Assembly (NCBI RefSeq): GCF_030866765.1
Contig: NZ_CP133017.1
Span: forward strand, 5,932,501 to 5,996,500
Reading direction: 5' to 3'
Origin: Paenibacillus silvisoli
Lineage (GTDB): Bacteria > Bacillota > Bacilli > Paenibacillales > Paenibacillaceae
Length of the DNA stretch: 64,000 bases
Shown in pieces: positions 25,810 to 33,994 of this stretch (positions within the stretch are counted from its first letter, which is position 1; each line of letters begins with the position of its first letter). The notes under the pieces were generated by a model. It had not been told where the DNA came from and made no database searches. It saw only the letters and a program-made list of their open reading frames with translations. Made by a program: the position numbers and the translations under genes.

Positions 25810-26807
25810 ACGCCCGTCACGTCGCCATCGGCATCGATATGCGTAACGGCCGACAGCCCTTCGTACGCCGTAGCGATCACGGCGCAGGACACCGTCTCGC
25901 CCGGCTGCAAAATCCGGTGCGTGCCGCGATCGATTCCGTCCTGCAGCCCGACCGGATAGCCGGTGCACGGCTCCAGTACGACCGTTTGCAGCTCGCGCCA
26001 GCCGCCGTACGAGGCGAACAGCCAGCAGGTCGGCAGCACCTCGTTGTCGTAGCTGAGGCCGAAGCCGATGCCGTCGCGCGTATGCGTGAGCGCGCACCAG
26101 CCGGCCTGCATATCGGTCGCGTACTGGAATTCGCTGACGCCGGACGAATGCGGCAGCGCCCAGCGCATATCATGCACGGCGCCGCTTTCGTCCTCGGCAT
26201 ACGGCCACTGGTACGTGAACGACGTGCGTCCGGTACGAGGCTCGCCGAAGCCCTCCACTTCCATATTGCGGGCAGGCAGATCGATGCGCGAATGCTCATC
26301 CGCCGCCATCGCCGCGTGCAGCTTCCACAAGTACGGCTGCGGCTTGCGCCCGAGATTCGTAATCGTATGCGCGAAACGCAGCTTCGACTCGCCGGCACGA
26401 AGCGTAATCCGCTTGCTCAGGCGGGTTTCGCTGATCGGCGTTTCCACCCACATATGCAGCGTCGCTTCCTCGGCATCGGCGCGCTCCAGCGCGTACTGCC
26501 ACGGCAGCGTCCAAATCTCCCCGTGATCCGGCAGCATCTCACCGCCGATCGACTCCGCGATGTCGTTCGGATACAGCTCATCCCAGCCGCCGAAAAAATG
26601 ATCGTCGTAAACGGTATGCAGCGCGAGCCGCCGCGGCTTCATCCGGGGATGATGCCATAGCAGATCTTTGCCGCCCCGCGGCTTGTAGGTGATTTGCCAC
26701 ACCTTCGCGCCCAAATCCGGCATGACGATGACGCGAAGCAGGTTGTTCTCCATGACGACCGTCCTGATGTCGTTGTAGGTCCAATTGGTATCCACCGTGA
26801 CTGTCAC
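25806..26807 (-). CDS. Galactose-mutarotase-like protein (DUF4380/DUF5107 type)
   Basis: The 333-residue protein resembles aldose-1-epimerase beta-sandwich proteins: LLRVIVMPDLGAKVWQITYK is the usual N-terminal strand pair, and GGWDELYPND is the conserved loop. The classical mutarotase His/Glu pair cannot be assigned with certainty. It starts at GTG behind GGGGGGAG and is the last gene of the sugar-acid-type operon, 12 nt after the cupin. It may interconvert anomers of the operon substrate. Its stop codon lies inside a palindromic repeat. Confidence 0.75.
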   Translation of the reverse strand: MTVTVDTNWTYNDIRTVVMENNLLRVIVMPDLGAKVWQITYKPRGGKDLLWHHPRMKPRRLALHTVYDDHFFGGWDELYPNDIAESIGGEMLPDHGEIWTLPWQYALERADAEEATLHMWVETPISETRLSKRITLRAGESKLRFAHTITNLGRKPQPYLWKLHAAMAADEHSRIDLPARNMEVEGFGEPRTGRTSFTYQWPYAEDESGAVHDMRWALPHSSGVSEFQYATDMQAGWCALTHTRDGIGFGLSYDNEVLPTCWLFASYGGWRELQTVVLEPCTGYPVGLQDGIDRGTHRILQPGETVSCAVIATAYEGLSAVTHIDADGDVTGV

Positions 26808-26819
26808 TGGCTCTCCCCC

Positions 26820-27149
26820 CTACTCCTCCGTAATCGTGGCAAGCAAGTCTTCGCGCAGCGGCGTAAACGTCTCCACGACTACCGTATCCTCAAGCGCATG
26901 CACTTCGTGCACGACATCACCAGGCACGAAAATTTGCTCGCTCGCGCCGACAACGGTCGTTTCGCCGTTCATGATCATCGCGATTTTGCCGCTGATGACA
27001 AAGGTCAGCTGCTCATGCGGATGCGAATGGGCAGGGCCGATCGCGCCTTCGTCCAGCTTGATCATCATGCTCATGATCGATTTGCCGGGCGGAAAAATTT
27101 TGCGGCTGATGCCGGCAAGCGGCGAGTGCCATTCCTCAAAACGCGGCAT
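26820..27149 (-). CDS. Small cupin-domain protein
   Basis: The 109-residue single-domain cupin has the metal-binding motif GPAHSHPHEQLTFVISG (three His and one Glu) and the second motif GDVVHEVHAL. Its ATG shares a base with the upstream ADH stop (TAATG), so translation is coupled. Similar small cupins in sugar-acid operons act as uronate isomerase-like (KdgF-type) or ligand-binding accessory proteins. A KdgF-like ring-opening role would fit here but is inference. Confidence 0.82.
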   Translation of the reverse strand: MPRFEEWHSPLAGISRKIFPPGKSIMSMMIKLDEGAIGPAHSHPHEQLTFVISGKIAMIMNGETTVVGASEQIFVPGDVVHEVHALEDTVVVETFTPLREDLLATITEE

Positions 27150-28195
27150 TACGATTCACCTCCCGGAACCAGCAATACTTTCGACACGTTGCCGGGCGAG
27201 CCGAGCAGCGTCTCGAACCATTTCGCGCCTTCGCTGAGCGGCGCTTCCACGACGCCCTCGTCGAGGCGGATGCGACCTTGCTCCAGCCATTTCAGCGCCG
27301 TCTCGAAGTTGACCGCCGAATAGGCGAAGGAGCCGGCCATCGTAATTTCGCTGCGAATCGCGATATTGATCGGCAGCGCCGATTCTTCCTCATGCAAGCC
27401 CGTGAACACGACCCGGCCGCCTGTGGCGCAAGCCAATACGCACTGCTTGCGCGTTAAGCCTCCGCCAACGGCGTCAATGGCCACGTTCACGCCGCTGCCG
27501 CCGGTCAGCCGCTTCACTTCCCCCAGCGTGTCCGCGCCTGATGCCGGGCAGATCGTATGCGCCGCGCCAAGTCGGCGCGCGATGCCCAGCCGATCCTCGT
27601 TCATGTCGACCACGATGACGTCGCGAACGCCGTATTGCAGCACGGCCTGCAGCGACAGCAGCCCGATCGGCCCCATGCCGATGATGAGCGCTTTATCGCT
27701 CGGCTTCGCGGCAGCCAGCTCGGCAACGCGAACGGCGCATGCCGTCGGCTCCGTCAATGCCGCCGTCTGCAGCGTCATCGCATCCGGCACGGCATACACG
27801 AAGGATGCCGGAATTTTTACATATTCCGCGTTGCTGCCCGGCAGCGCCGCCGAAAGCAGCCTGCGCGACACGCACAGCTGCTGCTTGCCGCCCAAGCAGC
27901 GCTCGCAATGGCCGCATGTGACGAGCGGATTCGCCGTCACGCGCTGGCCGAGCTGCCACGTGCCGGCCGCTTCGACGCGGCTGCCCATCGATGCGATCGT
28001 GCCGGCGAACTCATGGCCGAAAATCATCGGAGGCTTGCGCAGCGAGTTTTTGCCGAGGTAGCCGCTCAGCTCCGAGCCGCAAATGCCGGTAAACGCCACC
28101 TTGATGACGATTTCGTCCTCTCCCGCAACCGGTGCTTCAACCTCGCGTATATTCATCTCTTTCGGGCCTTCATAGATCAGTGCCTGCATCCTCAT
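27149..28195 (-). CDS. Zinc-dependent medium-chain alcohol/polyol dehydrogenase
   Basis: The 348-residue protein has the catalytic zinc region FTGICGSELSG and GHEFAG, the structural zinc cluster CGHCERCLGGKQQLC, and a Rossmann domain (ALIIGMGPIGLLSLQAVLQ). It resembles sorbitol/threonine dehydrogenases and should use NAD to oxidise a polyol, sugar or sugar acid. It lies 16 nt downstream of the SDR gene and overlaps the cupin start. ATGs at 28195 and 28189 are both compatible with the AGAGGTGG site. Confidence 0.9.
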   Translation of the reverse strand: MRMQALIYEGPKEMNIREVEAPVAGEDEIVIKVAFTGICGSELSGYLGKNSLRKPPMIFGHEFAGTIASMGSRVEAAGTWQLGQRVTANPLVTCGHCERCLGGKQQLCVSRRLLSAALPGSNAEYVKIPASFVYAVPDAMTLQTAALTEPTACAVRVAELAAAKPSDKALIIGMGPIGLLSLQAVLQYGVRDVIVVDMNEDRLGIARRLGAAHTICPASGADTLGEVKRLTGGSGVNVAIDAVGGGLTRKQCVLACATGGRVVFTGLHEEESALPINIAIRSEITMAGSFAYSAVNFETALKWLEQGRIRLDEGVVEAPLSEGAKWFETLLGSPGNVSKVLLVPGGES

Positions 28196-28211
28196 CCACC
28201 TCTCCCGTTCT

Positions 28212-28997
28212 TTAAAAGGTTATCGACAAACCGCCGTCAACCGGAATGACGGCGCCGCACATATACGAAGCATCCTCGGAAGCGAGGAAGGCAATGGCGC
28301 CGGCCGCTTCCTCCGGCTGCCCCTGCCGCCGCTGGGCGATTTTGCCGCGGGCGACGTAAATTTCGAGAAACCAGTCCGTCTCATGCTCCTTCACGCCGTC
28401 CACGACCGACATCGGCGTTTCGATGAAGCCGAGCGCCACGGAGTTGACGCGAATGCCATGGTCGATCAGCTCCAGCGCCGTGTTGCGCGTCAGCTGATCG
28501 AGCGCGCCTTTGCCCGCGTTGTAGCTCGACGACTCATAGAGCGCGCGGCTGCCGTTGATCGAGGACACGTTGATGATCGAGCCTTGGATGCCTTTGTCCG
28601 TCATCAATTTGGCCGCGGCCTGCGTGCAGTGGAACGCGCCGCTCAAGATGATGTCGAACACCTTGCGCCAGTCCTTCAGCTCCGCGCCAAGAAACTTCAT
28701 CGGCTCGAACGTCGCTGCGTTGTTCACCAAAATATCAAGCCGTCCAAACCGCTGCTCGACTTGCCCGAACAACGCGGCCACCGCCGCCTCGTCCGACACG
28801 TCGCAGCCGATAAAGCAAGCCGTATAGCCCTGCGCGGTCAGCTCGGCCGCAGCCTGCTCGCCGACATCGGTACGGCGGCCCGTGATGACGACCTTCGCCC
28901 CCTCGGAGGCAAAACGGCTTGCCGTCGCAAAGCCTACGCCTGTTGCGCCGCCCGTAATCAGCGCGACCTTGCCGTCAAATCTGCCTGCTCTCACCAT
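28212..28997 (-). CDS. Short-chain dehydrogenase/reductase
   Basis: The 261-residue classical SDR has the cofactor motif TGGATGVGFAT, the NNAA segment (ILVNNAATF) and catalytic Ser-Tyr-Lys in NVSSINGS and SSYNAGKG. The C-terminal SYMCGAVIPVDGGLS is the usual ending. It probably acts on a sugar or 2-keto-3-deoxy acid intermediate together with the zinc dehydrogenase. The ATG has AGGAGG upstream, and the gene starts 11 nt after the enolase-superfamily gene. Confidence 0.92.
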   Translation of the reverse strand: MVRAGRFDGKVALITGGATGVGFATASRFASEGAKVVITGRRTDVGEQAAAELTAQGYTACFIGCDVSDEAAVAALFGQVEQRFGRLDILVNNAATFEPMKFLGAELKDWRKVFDIILSGAFHCTQAAAKLMTDKGIQGSIINVSSINGSRALYESSSYNAGKGALDQLTRNTALELIDHGIRVNSVALGFIETPMSVVDGVKEHETDWFLEIYVARGKIAQRRQGQPEEAAGAIAFLASEDASYMCGAVIPVDGGLSITF

Positions 28998-29008
28998 GCG
29001 GCCGCCTC

Positions 29009-30127
29009 CTATTTCACGCGGAATTTTTCCACGACGGCCTCGTCAACCGTAACGCCAAGGCCCGGACGGCTCGGCACATGCACGTAGCCGTCCTTAAACG
29101 TGATCGGCTCCGATACCAGATCGCGCGCCAGCGGCGACGTGGAAACCGTATGCTCGATCATGAAGCCGTTCGGAATCGAAGCGGCAAAATGCGTGCTCGC
29201 CGCCACGAGAATGCCTGTCTTAAACGCATGCGGCACGACTAGCTTATGCCGCTCATGCGCCATATAGGCGATGCGCTTGCCTTCGGTCAAGCCGCCGCAG
29301 CGGCCAAGGTCCGGCTGCACGATATCGTGGCCGCCGTCCTCGATCAGCCGGCGGAACGCCCGCACGCCGCTCTCCTGCTCGCCGCCCGCCACGCGAAGCG
29401 TCGTGCGCCGGGACAGCTCTTTGTAGTCCTCCAGGTTCTCCGGATGCAGCGGCTCCTCGAGCCAGAATACGCCGTATTTTTCGTACACCTCCGCCATGCG
29501 CAGCGCGCCCTTCAAATCCCATGCCAAACCGCCGTCGATCATGACGTCGATGTCATTGCCAACCGTTTCGCGGATCGCGCGGATTTGCTGCTCGTCGAAC
29601 TTCGGATCGCGGCCGATCGGGCCCCAGCCGAACTTCATCGCCTTATAGCCTTCTGACGCGAATTGCCCCGACAGGCGGACCGCCTCTTCGATCGTGTCCG
29701 GCATCAGCGAGCTCGCGTACGCCTTCAGCTTGGAACGCTGCGTGCCGCCAAGCATTTCCGATACGGGACGGCCCGCTTTCTTGCCGGCAATATCCCACAG
29801 CGCCATGTCGATGCCGCTCATCGCGTGCATCGCCGGACCGCCGCGGCCGAAATAGATGGTGCCGCGGTACATTTTGTCCCATAGACGATCAATCTCGAGC
29901 GGGTTCTCCCCGATCAGCAGCGAGCGCAGCCCGGTTGCGATGGAATGGGACGGCGGCGCATCGATGCAAGCCTTCGCGACCAGCGGTACGGAATCCACCT
30001 CGCCGTAGCCGACGATGCCCTCATCGGTATGGATGCGAATCATCAGCGTGTCCTGCGTGCCGTCGCACTTTTCGGCGTCCAGGTCCGGAATGCGCAAGTA
30101 AATGGATTCTACTTCGGTAATTTTCAT
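29009..30127 (-). CDS. Mandelate racemase/muconate lactonizing family (enolase superfamily) dehydratase-like enzyme
   Basis: This 372-residue protein has the enolase-superfamily capping domain and a TIM barrel. Visible active-site elements are K162 and K165 (GYKAMKFGWG), metal ligands D198 (VMIDGG), E224/E225 (FWLEEPL) and E250 (VAGGEQ), and a general acid-base dyad D273/H300 (IVQPDLGRCGG, VVPHAFKTG). Members of this group usually dehydrate sugar acids to 2-keto-3-deoxy acids. I chose the ATG at 30127 because GGGGGAG precedes it. An upstream in-frame start at 30142 lies over that site. It heads a five-gene operon under the promoter at 30217-30246, divergent from gntR. The exact sugar acid cannot be told. 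Confidence 0.9.
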   Translation of the reverse strand: MKITEVESIYLRIPDLDAEKCDGTQDTLMIRIHTDEGIVGYGEVDSVPLVAKACIDAPPSHSIATGLRSLLIGENPLEIDRLWDKMYRGTIYFGRGGPAMHAMSGIDMALWDIAGKKAGRPVSEMLGGTQRSKLKAYASSLMPDTIEEAVRLSGQFASEGYKAMKFGWGPIGRDPKFDEQQIRAIRETVGNDIDVMIDGGLAWDLKGALRMAEVYEKYGVFWLEEPLHPENLEDYKELSRRTTLRVAGGEQESGVRAFRRLIEDGGHDIVQPDLGRCGGLTEGKRIAYMAHERHKLVVPHAFKTGILVAASTHFAASIPNGFMIEHTVSTSPLARDLVSEPITFKDGYVHVPSRPGLGVTVDEAVVEKFRVK

Positions 30128-30187
30128 GGCGAGCTCCCCCATTCGGATCGTTAAGGATATAAAGGAAATACGTTATGTTTCTAGCAG

Positions 30188-30201
30188 TTGCAGCGCTTTC
30201 A
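30188..30201. promoter_or_regulatory. Candidate cre site in the enolase-family/gntR intergenic region
   Basis: On the minus strand TGAAAGCGCTGCAA matches 12 of 14 positions of the cre consensus. It lies downstream of the predicted minus-strand promoter, where CcpA would block elongation or initiation. Confidence 0.5.
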
Positions 30202-30216
30202 TATAAGAATAAACTC

Positions 30217-30246
30217 ATTGTAGATGGGCTATAAATGGATTGTCAA
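30217..30246 (-). promoter_or_regulatory. SigA-type promoter of the sugar-acid operon
   Basis: On the minus strand a perfect TTGACA (-35, 30246-30241) and TACAAT (-10, 30222-30217) are separated by 18 bp. The -35 box lies inside the palindrome ATTGTCAACAAT, so a bound repressor would block RNA polymerase. Confidence 0.7.
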
Positions 30247-30293
30247 CAATATTCATTTGCGTTGTTAATTGTAGATTGTCAACAAAATACAAT
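30239..30293. promoter_or_regulatory. Probable GntR-family operators (two palindromes)
   Basis: A perfect 12-bp palindrome ATTGTCAACAAT lies at 30239-30250. A second core TTGTCAACAA at 30276-30285 sits within a larger inverted repeat with ATTGTA and TACAAT arms at 30268-30293. The cores are 37 bp apart. FadR-subfamily GntR proteins bind short palindromes of the TNGT-N-ACNA kind, and a FadR/FCD-type gntR gene starts 65 bp away, so autoregulation and control of the divergent operon are likely. Confidence 0.7.
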
Positions 30294-30314
30294 GGAAGTT
30301 TTCGGTTTTTCACG

Positions 30315-30320
30315 TATACT
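30315..30320 (+). promoter_or_regulatory. Candidate -10 box of gntR
   Basis: TATACT lies 38 bp upstream of the gntR ATG. No good -35 box is visible at the normal distance. Only the -10 element is supported. Confidence 0.3.
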
Positions 30321-30357
30321 AGAGCTTAATGTGATGAAATAAGGGAGCAATCGAGCG

Positions 30358-31017
30358 ATGGCCGAATTTACGTTTAAGCAGCAAGCCAATACTTCGCTGC
30401 GCGAAAAAGTGACGCATGATTTGCGGGAAGCGATATTGAACGGGCATCTTCTTCCCGGCGCGCGCATTAAGGAAATGGAGATTGCCGAGCAAATGGGCGT
30501 CAGCCGCGGCCCGATCCGGGAAGCCATCCGCCAGTTGGAGCGCGAAGGCCTTCTGCTCTCCTATCCGTATAAAGAAACGGTCGTTGCCGATCTCGACGCC
30601 GACGAGGTACAGAACATTCTGATCCCGATCCGGTTCCATATCGAATGGTTCGTTATCCAACGATACCTGGACAAGCTCGACGACGGCTTCTTCGGCAAGC
30701 AGCAGGCGATTATCGACGAAATGAAAGCTGCGGTGGCCGGCGGCGCCAAGTCCCGGCTCGTCGACCTCGATATTCTTTTCCACCAATCGATTCTGGAGAT
30801 GGCTTCCGAGCGGACGGTCATGCTGACCTGGCAAAGCATCGTGAACCAGATCCGGCTGCATTTTACGAAGAACCTGCCCTTCTATAACCTCGATCATATG
30901 GAGAAGGATCATCAGGAGCTGCTAGATGCGATCCAAACCAAGGATTTGGCGCTCATTCAGCAAGCGATTCTGAAGCATCTCGACAGCGACGATAATTTGC
31001 TCTGTTTTTCAAAATGA
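30358..31017 (+). CDS. GntR-family (FadR/FCD subfamily) transcriptional regulator
   Basis: The 219-residue protein has an N-terminal winged helix-turn-helix (IKEMEIAEQMGVSRGPIREA, IRQLEREGLL). The C-terminal FCD ligand-binding domain has the usual Asp-x3-His and later His residues (VDLDILFHQSI, KDHQELLDAI, LKHLD) that bind a metal and often a sugar-acid ligand. It is transcribed away from the enolase-family operon and should repress it until the sugar acid or a product is present. It starts at ATG behind AAGGGAG and ends at a clear terminator. Confidence 0.93.
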   Translation: MAEFTFKQQANTSLREKVTHDLREAILNGHLLPGARIKEMEIAEQMGVSRGPIREAIRQLEREGLLLSYPYKETVVADLDADEVQNILIPIRFHIEWFVIQRYLDKLDDGFFGKQQAIIDEMKAAVAGGAKSRLVDLDILFHQSILEMASERTVMLTWQSIVNQIRLHFTKNLPFYNLDHMEKDHQELLDAIQTKDLALIQQAILKHLDSDDNLLCFSK

Positions 31018-31037
31018 GGATATATAAGCGCAGATCG

Positions 31038-31066
31038 GACCGCCTTGGTTGGCGGTCTTTTTGTTT
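31038..31066 (+). terminator. Rho-independent terminator after gntR
   Basis: GACCGCC and GGCGGTC form a perfect 7-bp stem with a 6-nt loop, followed by TTTTTGTTT. Confidence 0.9.
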
Positions 31067-31115
31067 GCATTGAAACGGATGTATATATTTACAATTTCAT
31101 TTATTGGGTTCATCA

Positions 31116-31123
31116 GCCGATAC
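31116..31123 (+). promoter_or_regulatory. Possible SigD-type -10 element upstream of the chemoreceptor
   Basis: GCCGATAC matches 7 of 8 positions of the flagellar/chemotaxis sigma-D -10 consensus GCCGATAA. A TAAA -35 box is not seen at the right distance, and the leader would be about 175 nt, so this is weak. Confidence 0.25.
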
Positions 31124-31299
31124 AATTACATGTGGTTTGGCGGTGTCGCGCCTGAAACCTAACAAATTTAACAGAAAACTAATAGTTTTTAAGCTGTCAC
31201 TCATGCATTTATTTAATAGTTTTGAAGGATAGTTAATGAGGAAAAGCTTTAAACTTTACAAGAAAATGGTCTCCATTACATAAAAGGCAGGTATCCACG

Positions 31300-33258
31300 A
31301 TGAAACGATTCTTTTCCCTCACACTCCGAAATAAGCTCATTCTCGCCTTTACCGCGATTTTGCTGGTTCCCAGCCTTGCGATCGGCTGGTTCTCCTACGG
31401 GACGGCGAAGGATCAAATCGAGCAGCGAATGAACAATACGGTGGGCGAAAACGTCCGCGTCCTGGATCAGATGCTGAGCGGCTATATCGAGCCGATCCGC
31501 AAAGACGTCGATTATCTCGCCCAAAGCCTGACCGCCGCCAATGCGGATATGCTGGGCAATTTGGAGCGATTCGGCGATATCCACCCGGAAATCGACACGA
31601 CGTTCGTCGGCACGGCAAAGGGCGAAATGCTGCTCAGTCCGCTGCAGGAGCTGCCGAAGGATTTTGATCCGCGGAAGCGCCCTTGGTATGAAGAAGCGAT
31701 GAAGCAGACCGGCCAAATCATCGTGACGCCGCCATACGTCAACGCAACCGACGGCAAAATCGTTGTTACGATCGCCAAAGCCGCACCGGACCGCTCCTTC
31801 GTCATCGGCGTCGACCTGAATTTGGACGCGCTGTCGAAGCAGGTTCAGATGGTGAAGATCGGGAAACGAGGCTATGTCACGATTTCCGGCATGGATCAAA
31901 CGTACTTGATCCACCCGACGCTGAAGCCTGGTACGCCTGTACCGGATTTCATCGCGACGCCTATGTACGAGGCCGACACCGCCGCCTTCGAATATGAAGA
32001 TAACGGACAGGCTATGAAGGAGTCGGTCATCACGAACGGCCTGACCGGCTGGAAGCTTGCCGGCACGTTCAGCGTCGACGAGATTAACGAGGACGCGGCC
32101 GCTATTTTGTATGAAACGGTACTGGTCATCGTCATTTGCATGGTAATCGGCGCGGCGATGATTTTCTTCATTATCCGTTCGATCGTCAAGCCGGTTCGCC
32201 GCCTCATCGCGGTTTCGCAGCGGGTCAGCGGCGGCGATCTGACCGTGTCCATCGATAACTCGTACGGCAATAACGACGAAATCGCGCAGCTCGGCGCAAG
32301 CTTTAACGAGATGATCCTGTCGCTGAAGACGCTGCTGACCGAGGTTAACGAAACGTCGCACCAGCTTGCCGCTTCGTCGGAGCAGCTGTCCGCAAGCTCG
32401 GATCAAACCTCGGTGGCTACGCAGTTCATCGCCGAAAATATTCAACAGATGGCCATCGGCGCGGACAAGCAGGTCAGCAGCGTGCAGATCGGCTCCGATT
32501 CCGTCGGCGGCATGTCCAAGGGCATCGAGGAGATCGCGGCGAATGCGCAGCAGGTTTCCGATATGGCGGTGCAAACTTCGCATATTTCGGCGGAGGGCGG
32601 CGACGCGATTCAAACCGCGGTCGCGCAAATGCAGTCGATCGAGCGTACGTTTGAGCAGCTGGCTGGCGTCATTAACGGGTTGTCCGTGCAGTCTGCGGAG
32701 ATCGGCCAAATGATCGGCATGATCCAAGCGATTTCCACGCAGACGAACCTGCTCTCGCTGAACGCGTCCATCGAAGCGGCCCGGGCCGGCGAGCACGGCA
32801 AAGGCTTCGCGATCGTCGCCCAGGAGGTTAAGAAGCTGGCGGAGCAAACCGCGCACTCCTCCAAGGGCGTCATCGAGGTCGTGCAGTCGATGCAGGACGG
32901 CACGCAGCAGGCGGTGCAATCGATGCAGGCGACCTCGGCCGAAGTAACCGCGGGCATCTCCGTCATCAGCCGCGCCGGCGTCCTGTTCAAACAGATTCAA
33001 GGCTCCGTCCTGGAGGTGGAGTCGCAGATTAAGGAAGTGACGCAGGTGTCGCAGCAAATTTCCGCGGACGGCCGGGAGACGGTGGCCGCGATCGGCACGA
33101 TTTCCGAGGTGGTAGAGCAGAACGCCATGGCCACGCAAAACGTATCCGCCGCCGCGCAGCAGCAGCTCGCCTCCATGGAAAAAATCGCGGCATCGGCCGC
33201 TTTTCTGACGAGGATGGCCGAGGATCTCCAGCTTCGCGTGGACCGGTTCAAGCTGTAG
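31300..33258 (+). CDS. Methyl-accepting chemotaxis protein with dCache sensor domain
   Basis: The 652-residue chemoreceptor has membrane segments near 12-33 and 273-293, an extracellular double-Cache domain between them, and a HAMP domain from about 295. The cytoplasmic signalling domain has its hairpin tip at [20 protein letters not shown]. The sensor contains [11 protein letters not shown] (R127, W129, Y130) and GVDLN (D172), which resembles the amino-acid-binding dCache motif. An amino-acid ligand is therefore possible but unproven. It should signal through CheA/CheW to the flagella. It is a single-gene unit with its own terminator. Confidence 0.93.
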   Translation: MKRFFSLTLRNKLILAFTAILLVPSLAIGWFSYGTAKDQIEQRMNNTVGENVRVLDQMLSGYIEPIRKDVDYLAQSLTAANADMLGNLERFGDIHPEIDTTFVGTAKGEMLLSPLQELPKDFDPRKRPWYEEAMKQTGQIIVTPPYVNATDGKIVVTIAKAAPDRSFVIGVDLNLDALSKQVQMVKIGKRGYVTISGMDQTYLIHPTLKPGTPVPDFIATPMYEADTAAFEYEDNGQAMKESVITNGLTGWKLAGTFSVDEINEDAAAILYETVLVIVICMVIGAAMIFFIIRSIVKPVRRLIAVSQRVSGGDLTVSIDNSYGNNDEIAQLGASFNEMILSLKTLLTEVNETSHQLAASSEQLSASSDQTSVATQFIAENIQQMAIGADKQVSSVQIGSDSVGGMSKGIEEIAANAQQVSDMAVQTSHISAEGGDAIQTAVAQMQSIERTFEQLAGVINGLSVQSAEIGQMIGMIQAISTQTNLLSLNASIEAARAGEHGKGFAIVAQEVKKLAEQTAHSSKGVIEVVQSMQDGTQQAVQSMQATSAEVTAGISVISRAGVLFKQIQGSVLEVESQIKEVTQVSQQISADGRETVAAIGTISEVVEQNAMATQNVSAAAQQQLASMEKIAASAAFLTRMAEDLQLRVDRFKL

Positions 33259-33269
33259 GCGTTGTGGAA

Positions 33270-33324
33270 AAGCAGTAGCGTTCAAGCCCCGTCATCGGGG
33301 ACTTGGGGCTGCTGCTTTTTTTGT
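33270..33324 (+). terminator. Rho-independent terminator after the chemoreceptor gene
   Basis: AGCAGTAGC pairs with GCTGCTGCT around an inner CCCC/GGGG hairpin and is followed by a run of seven T. Confidence 0.8.
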
Positions 33325-33346
33325 GAGAGGCGGCGCTTGCTTGGGC

Positions 33347-33455
33347 CGCTCGGCGCTGGGCGGGCTAGCCGCGGGTGGCGCTCGCCAAGGAGACGCTCGG
33401 CGCGAGGTGGCTAGCCGCTAGTGATGCTCGCATGTGGACCGCTCGGCGCGGGAAT
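33347..33455. repeat. Degenerate tandem repeat, period about 46 bp
   Basis: The segment CGCTCGGCGC recurs at 33347, 33394 and 33440, and the first two units also share GGCTAGCCGC and GCTCGC at matching positions. About 2.3 copies are visible. It begins the 736-bp gene-free stretch 33259-33994. No coding frame with a ribosome binding site is present. Confidence 0.6.
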
Positions 33456-33464
33456 TGGTTTTGG

Positions 33465-33651
33465 TGAAAGCACGTTTGCGTGCTCTCGCTGTGCTCTTTG
33501 CACATTTTGGGCACTGAATGCACGTTTTCATGCTCTTAGCCCTGGCGTACCACCTTTTTTACGGGAAATGGCCTGACGAGAGCATGTTTTCGTGCTCTTG
33601 CTTTGCTTTTCCCATGATTCAGACCGCCGAGAGCACGTTTTCGTGCTCTCG
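33465..33651. repeat. Four-hairpin element E1 (AGCACG type)
   Basis: Four hairpins with AGCACG/CGTGCT-type arms and 4-nt loops (TTTG or TTTT) are centred at about 33476.5, 33526.5, 33588.5 and 33639.5. The intervals are 50, 62 and 51 bp. The arms of the second and third hairpins carry one substitution each. The element is directly followed by E2. A short open frame crosses it but reads only repeat sequence and has no ribosome binding site. Confidence 0.8.
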
Positions 33652-33666
33652 CTTCACTTTCCGTAA

Positions 33667-33857
33667 GCTGAGGTCGGATAATCCGACGTTCAGCTTCAAA
33701 ACGAACATTATTCGTCAGTGAGAGTCGGGTTTCCCGACTCTCTGCCTCACATTCTAAGGGTGAATGGTTAGTTTGAGTACTGAGCGTCGGAATATCCGAC
33801 GCTCAGTTTCCTATTGAGATCATTTCGCCACTGAGAGTAGGTTTTTCCGACTCTCAA
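33667..33857. repeat. Four-hairpin element E2 (GTCGGA type)
   Basis: Four strong hairpins are centred at about 33680, 33731, 33793 and 33844, at intervals of 51, 62 and 51 bp. Hairpins 1 and 3 have CTGAGCGTCGGA-like arms (the third perfect over 12 bp). Hairpins 2 and 4 have GAGAGTCGGG-like arms (the second perfect over 10 bp). Each hairpin lies about 204 bp from its counterpart in E1. A small AGCGG/CCGCT hairpin follows at about 33886. Confidence 0.8.
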
Positions 33858-33929
33858 GAGTGCGCGGTAAGTACCAATAGCGGAATAGCCGCTTTCGAGG
33901 ACCCCGCCGCCTCCAACGAGCAATCAACA

Positions 33930-33975
33930 TAAAAAAGGGCCAAAGAAGAACGCTGCTCGCTCCTCTTTGACCCTT
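33930..33975 (-). terminator. Rho-independent terminator after the isomerase/oxidoreductase operon
   Basis: On the minus strand GGGTCAAAGA and TCTTTGGCCC form the stem, followed by TTTTTT. It lies just past the stop codon at 33995. Confidence 0.8.
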
Positions 33976-33994
33976 TTCTTCTATAGCTCCATCG

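Noticed and set aside
30268..30293. Terminator between the enolase-family gene and gntR
   Set aside because: The stem is AT-rich with no T-run, and both genes are transcribed outward, so an operator is the better reading.
31276..33285. 669-codon open frame on the minus strand
   Set aside because: It is antisense to the chemoreceptor gene, which has every expected domain. The minus frame is compositionally a shadow.
33518..33721. 67-codon frame across hairpin element E1
   Set aside because: It reads through the palindromes, has no ribosome binding site, and its repeated CSC-like segments simply reflect the DNA repeat.
33465..33857. CRISPR array
   Set aside because: The repeats are palindromic, not identical, unevenly spaced (50, 62, 51, 41 bp), change type half-way, and have no cas genes nearby.
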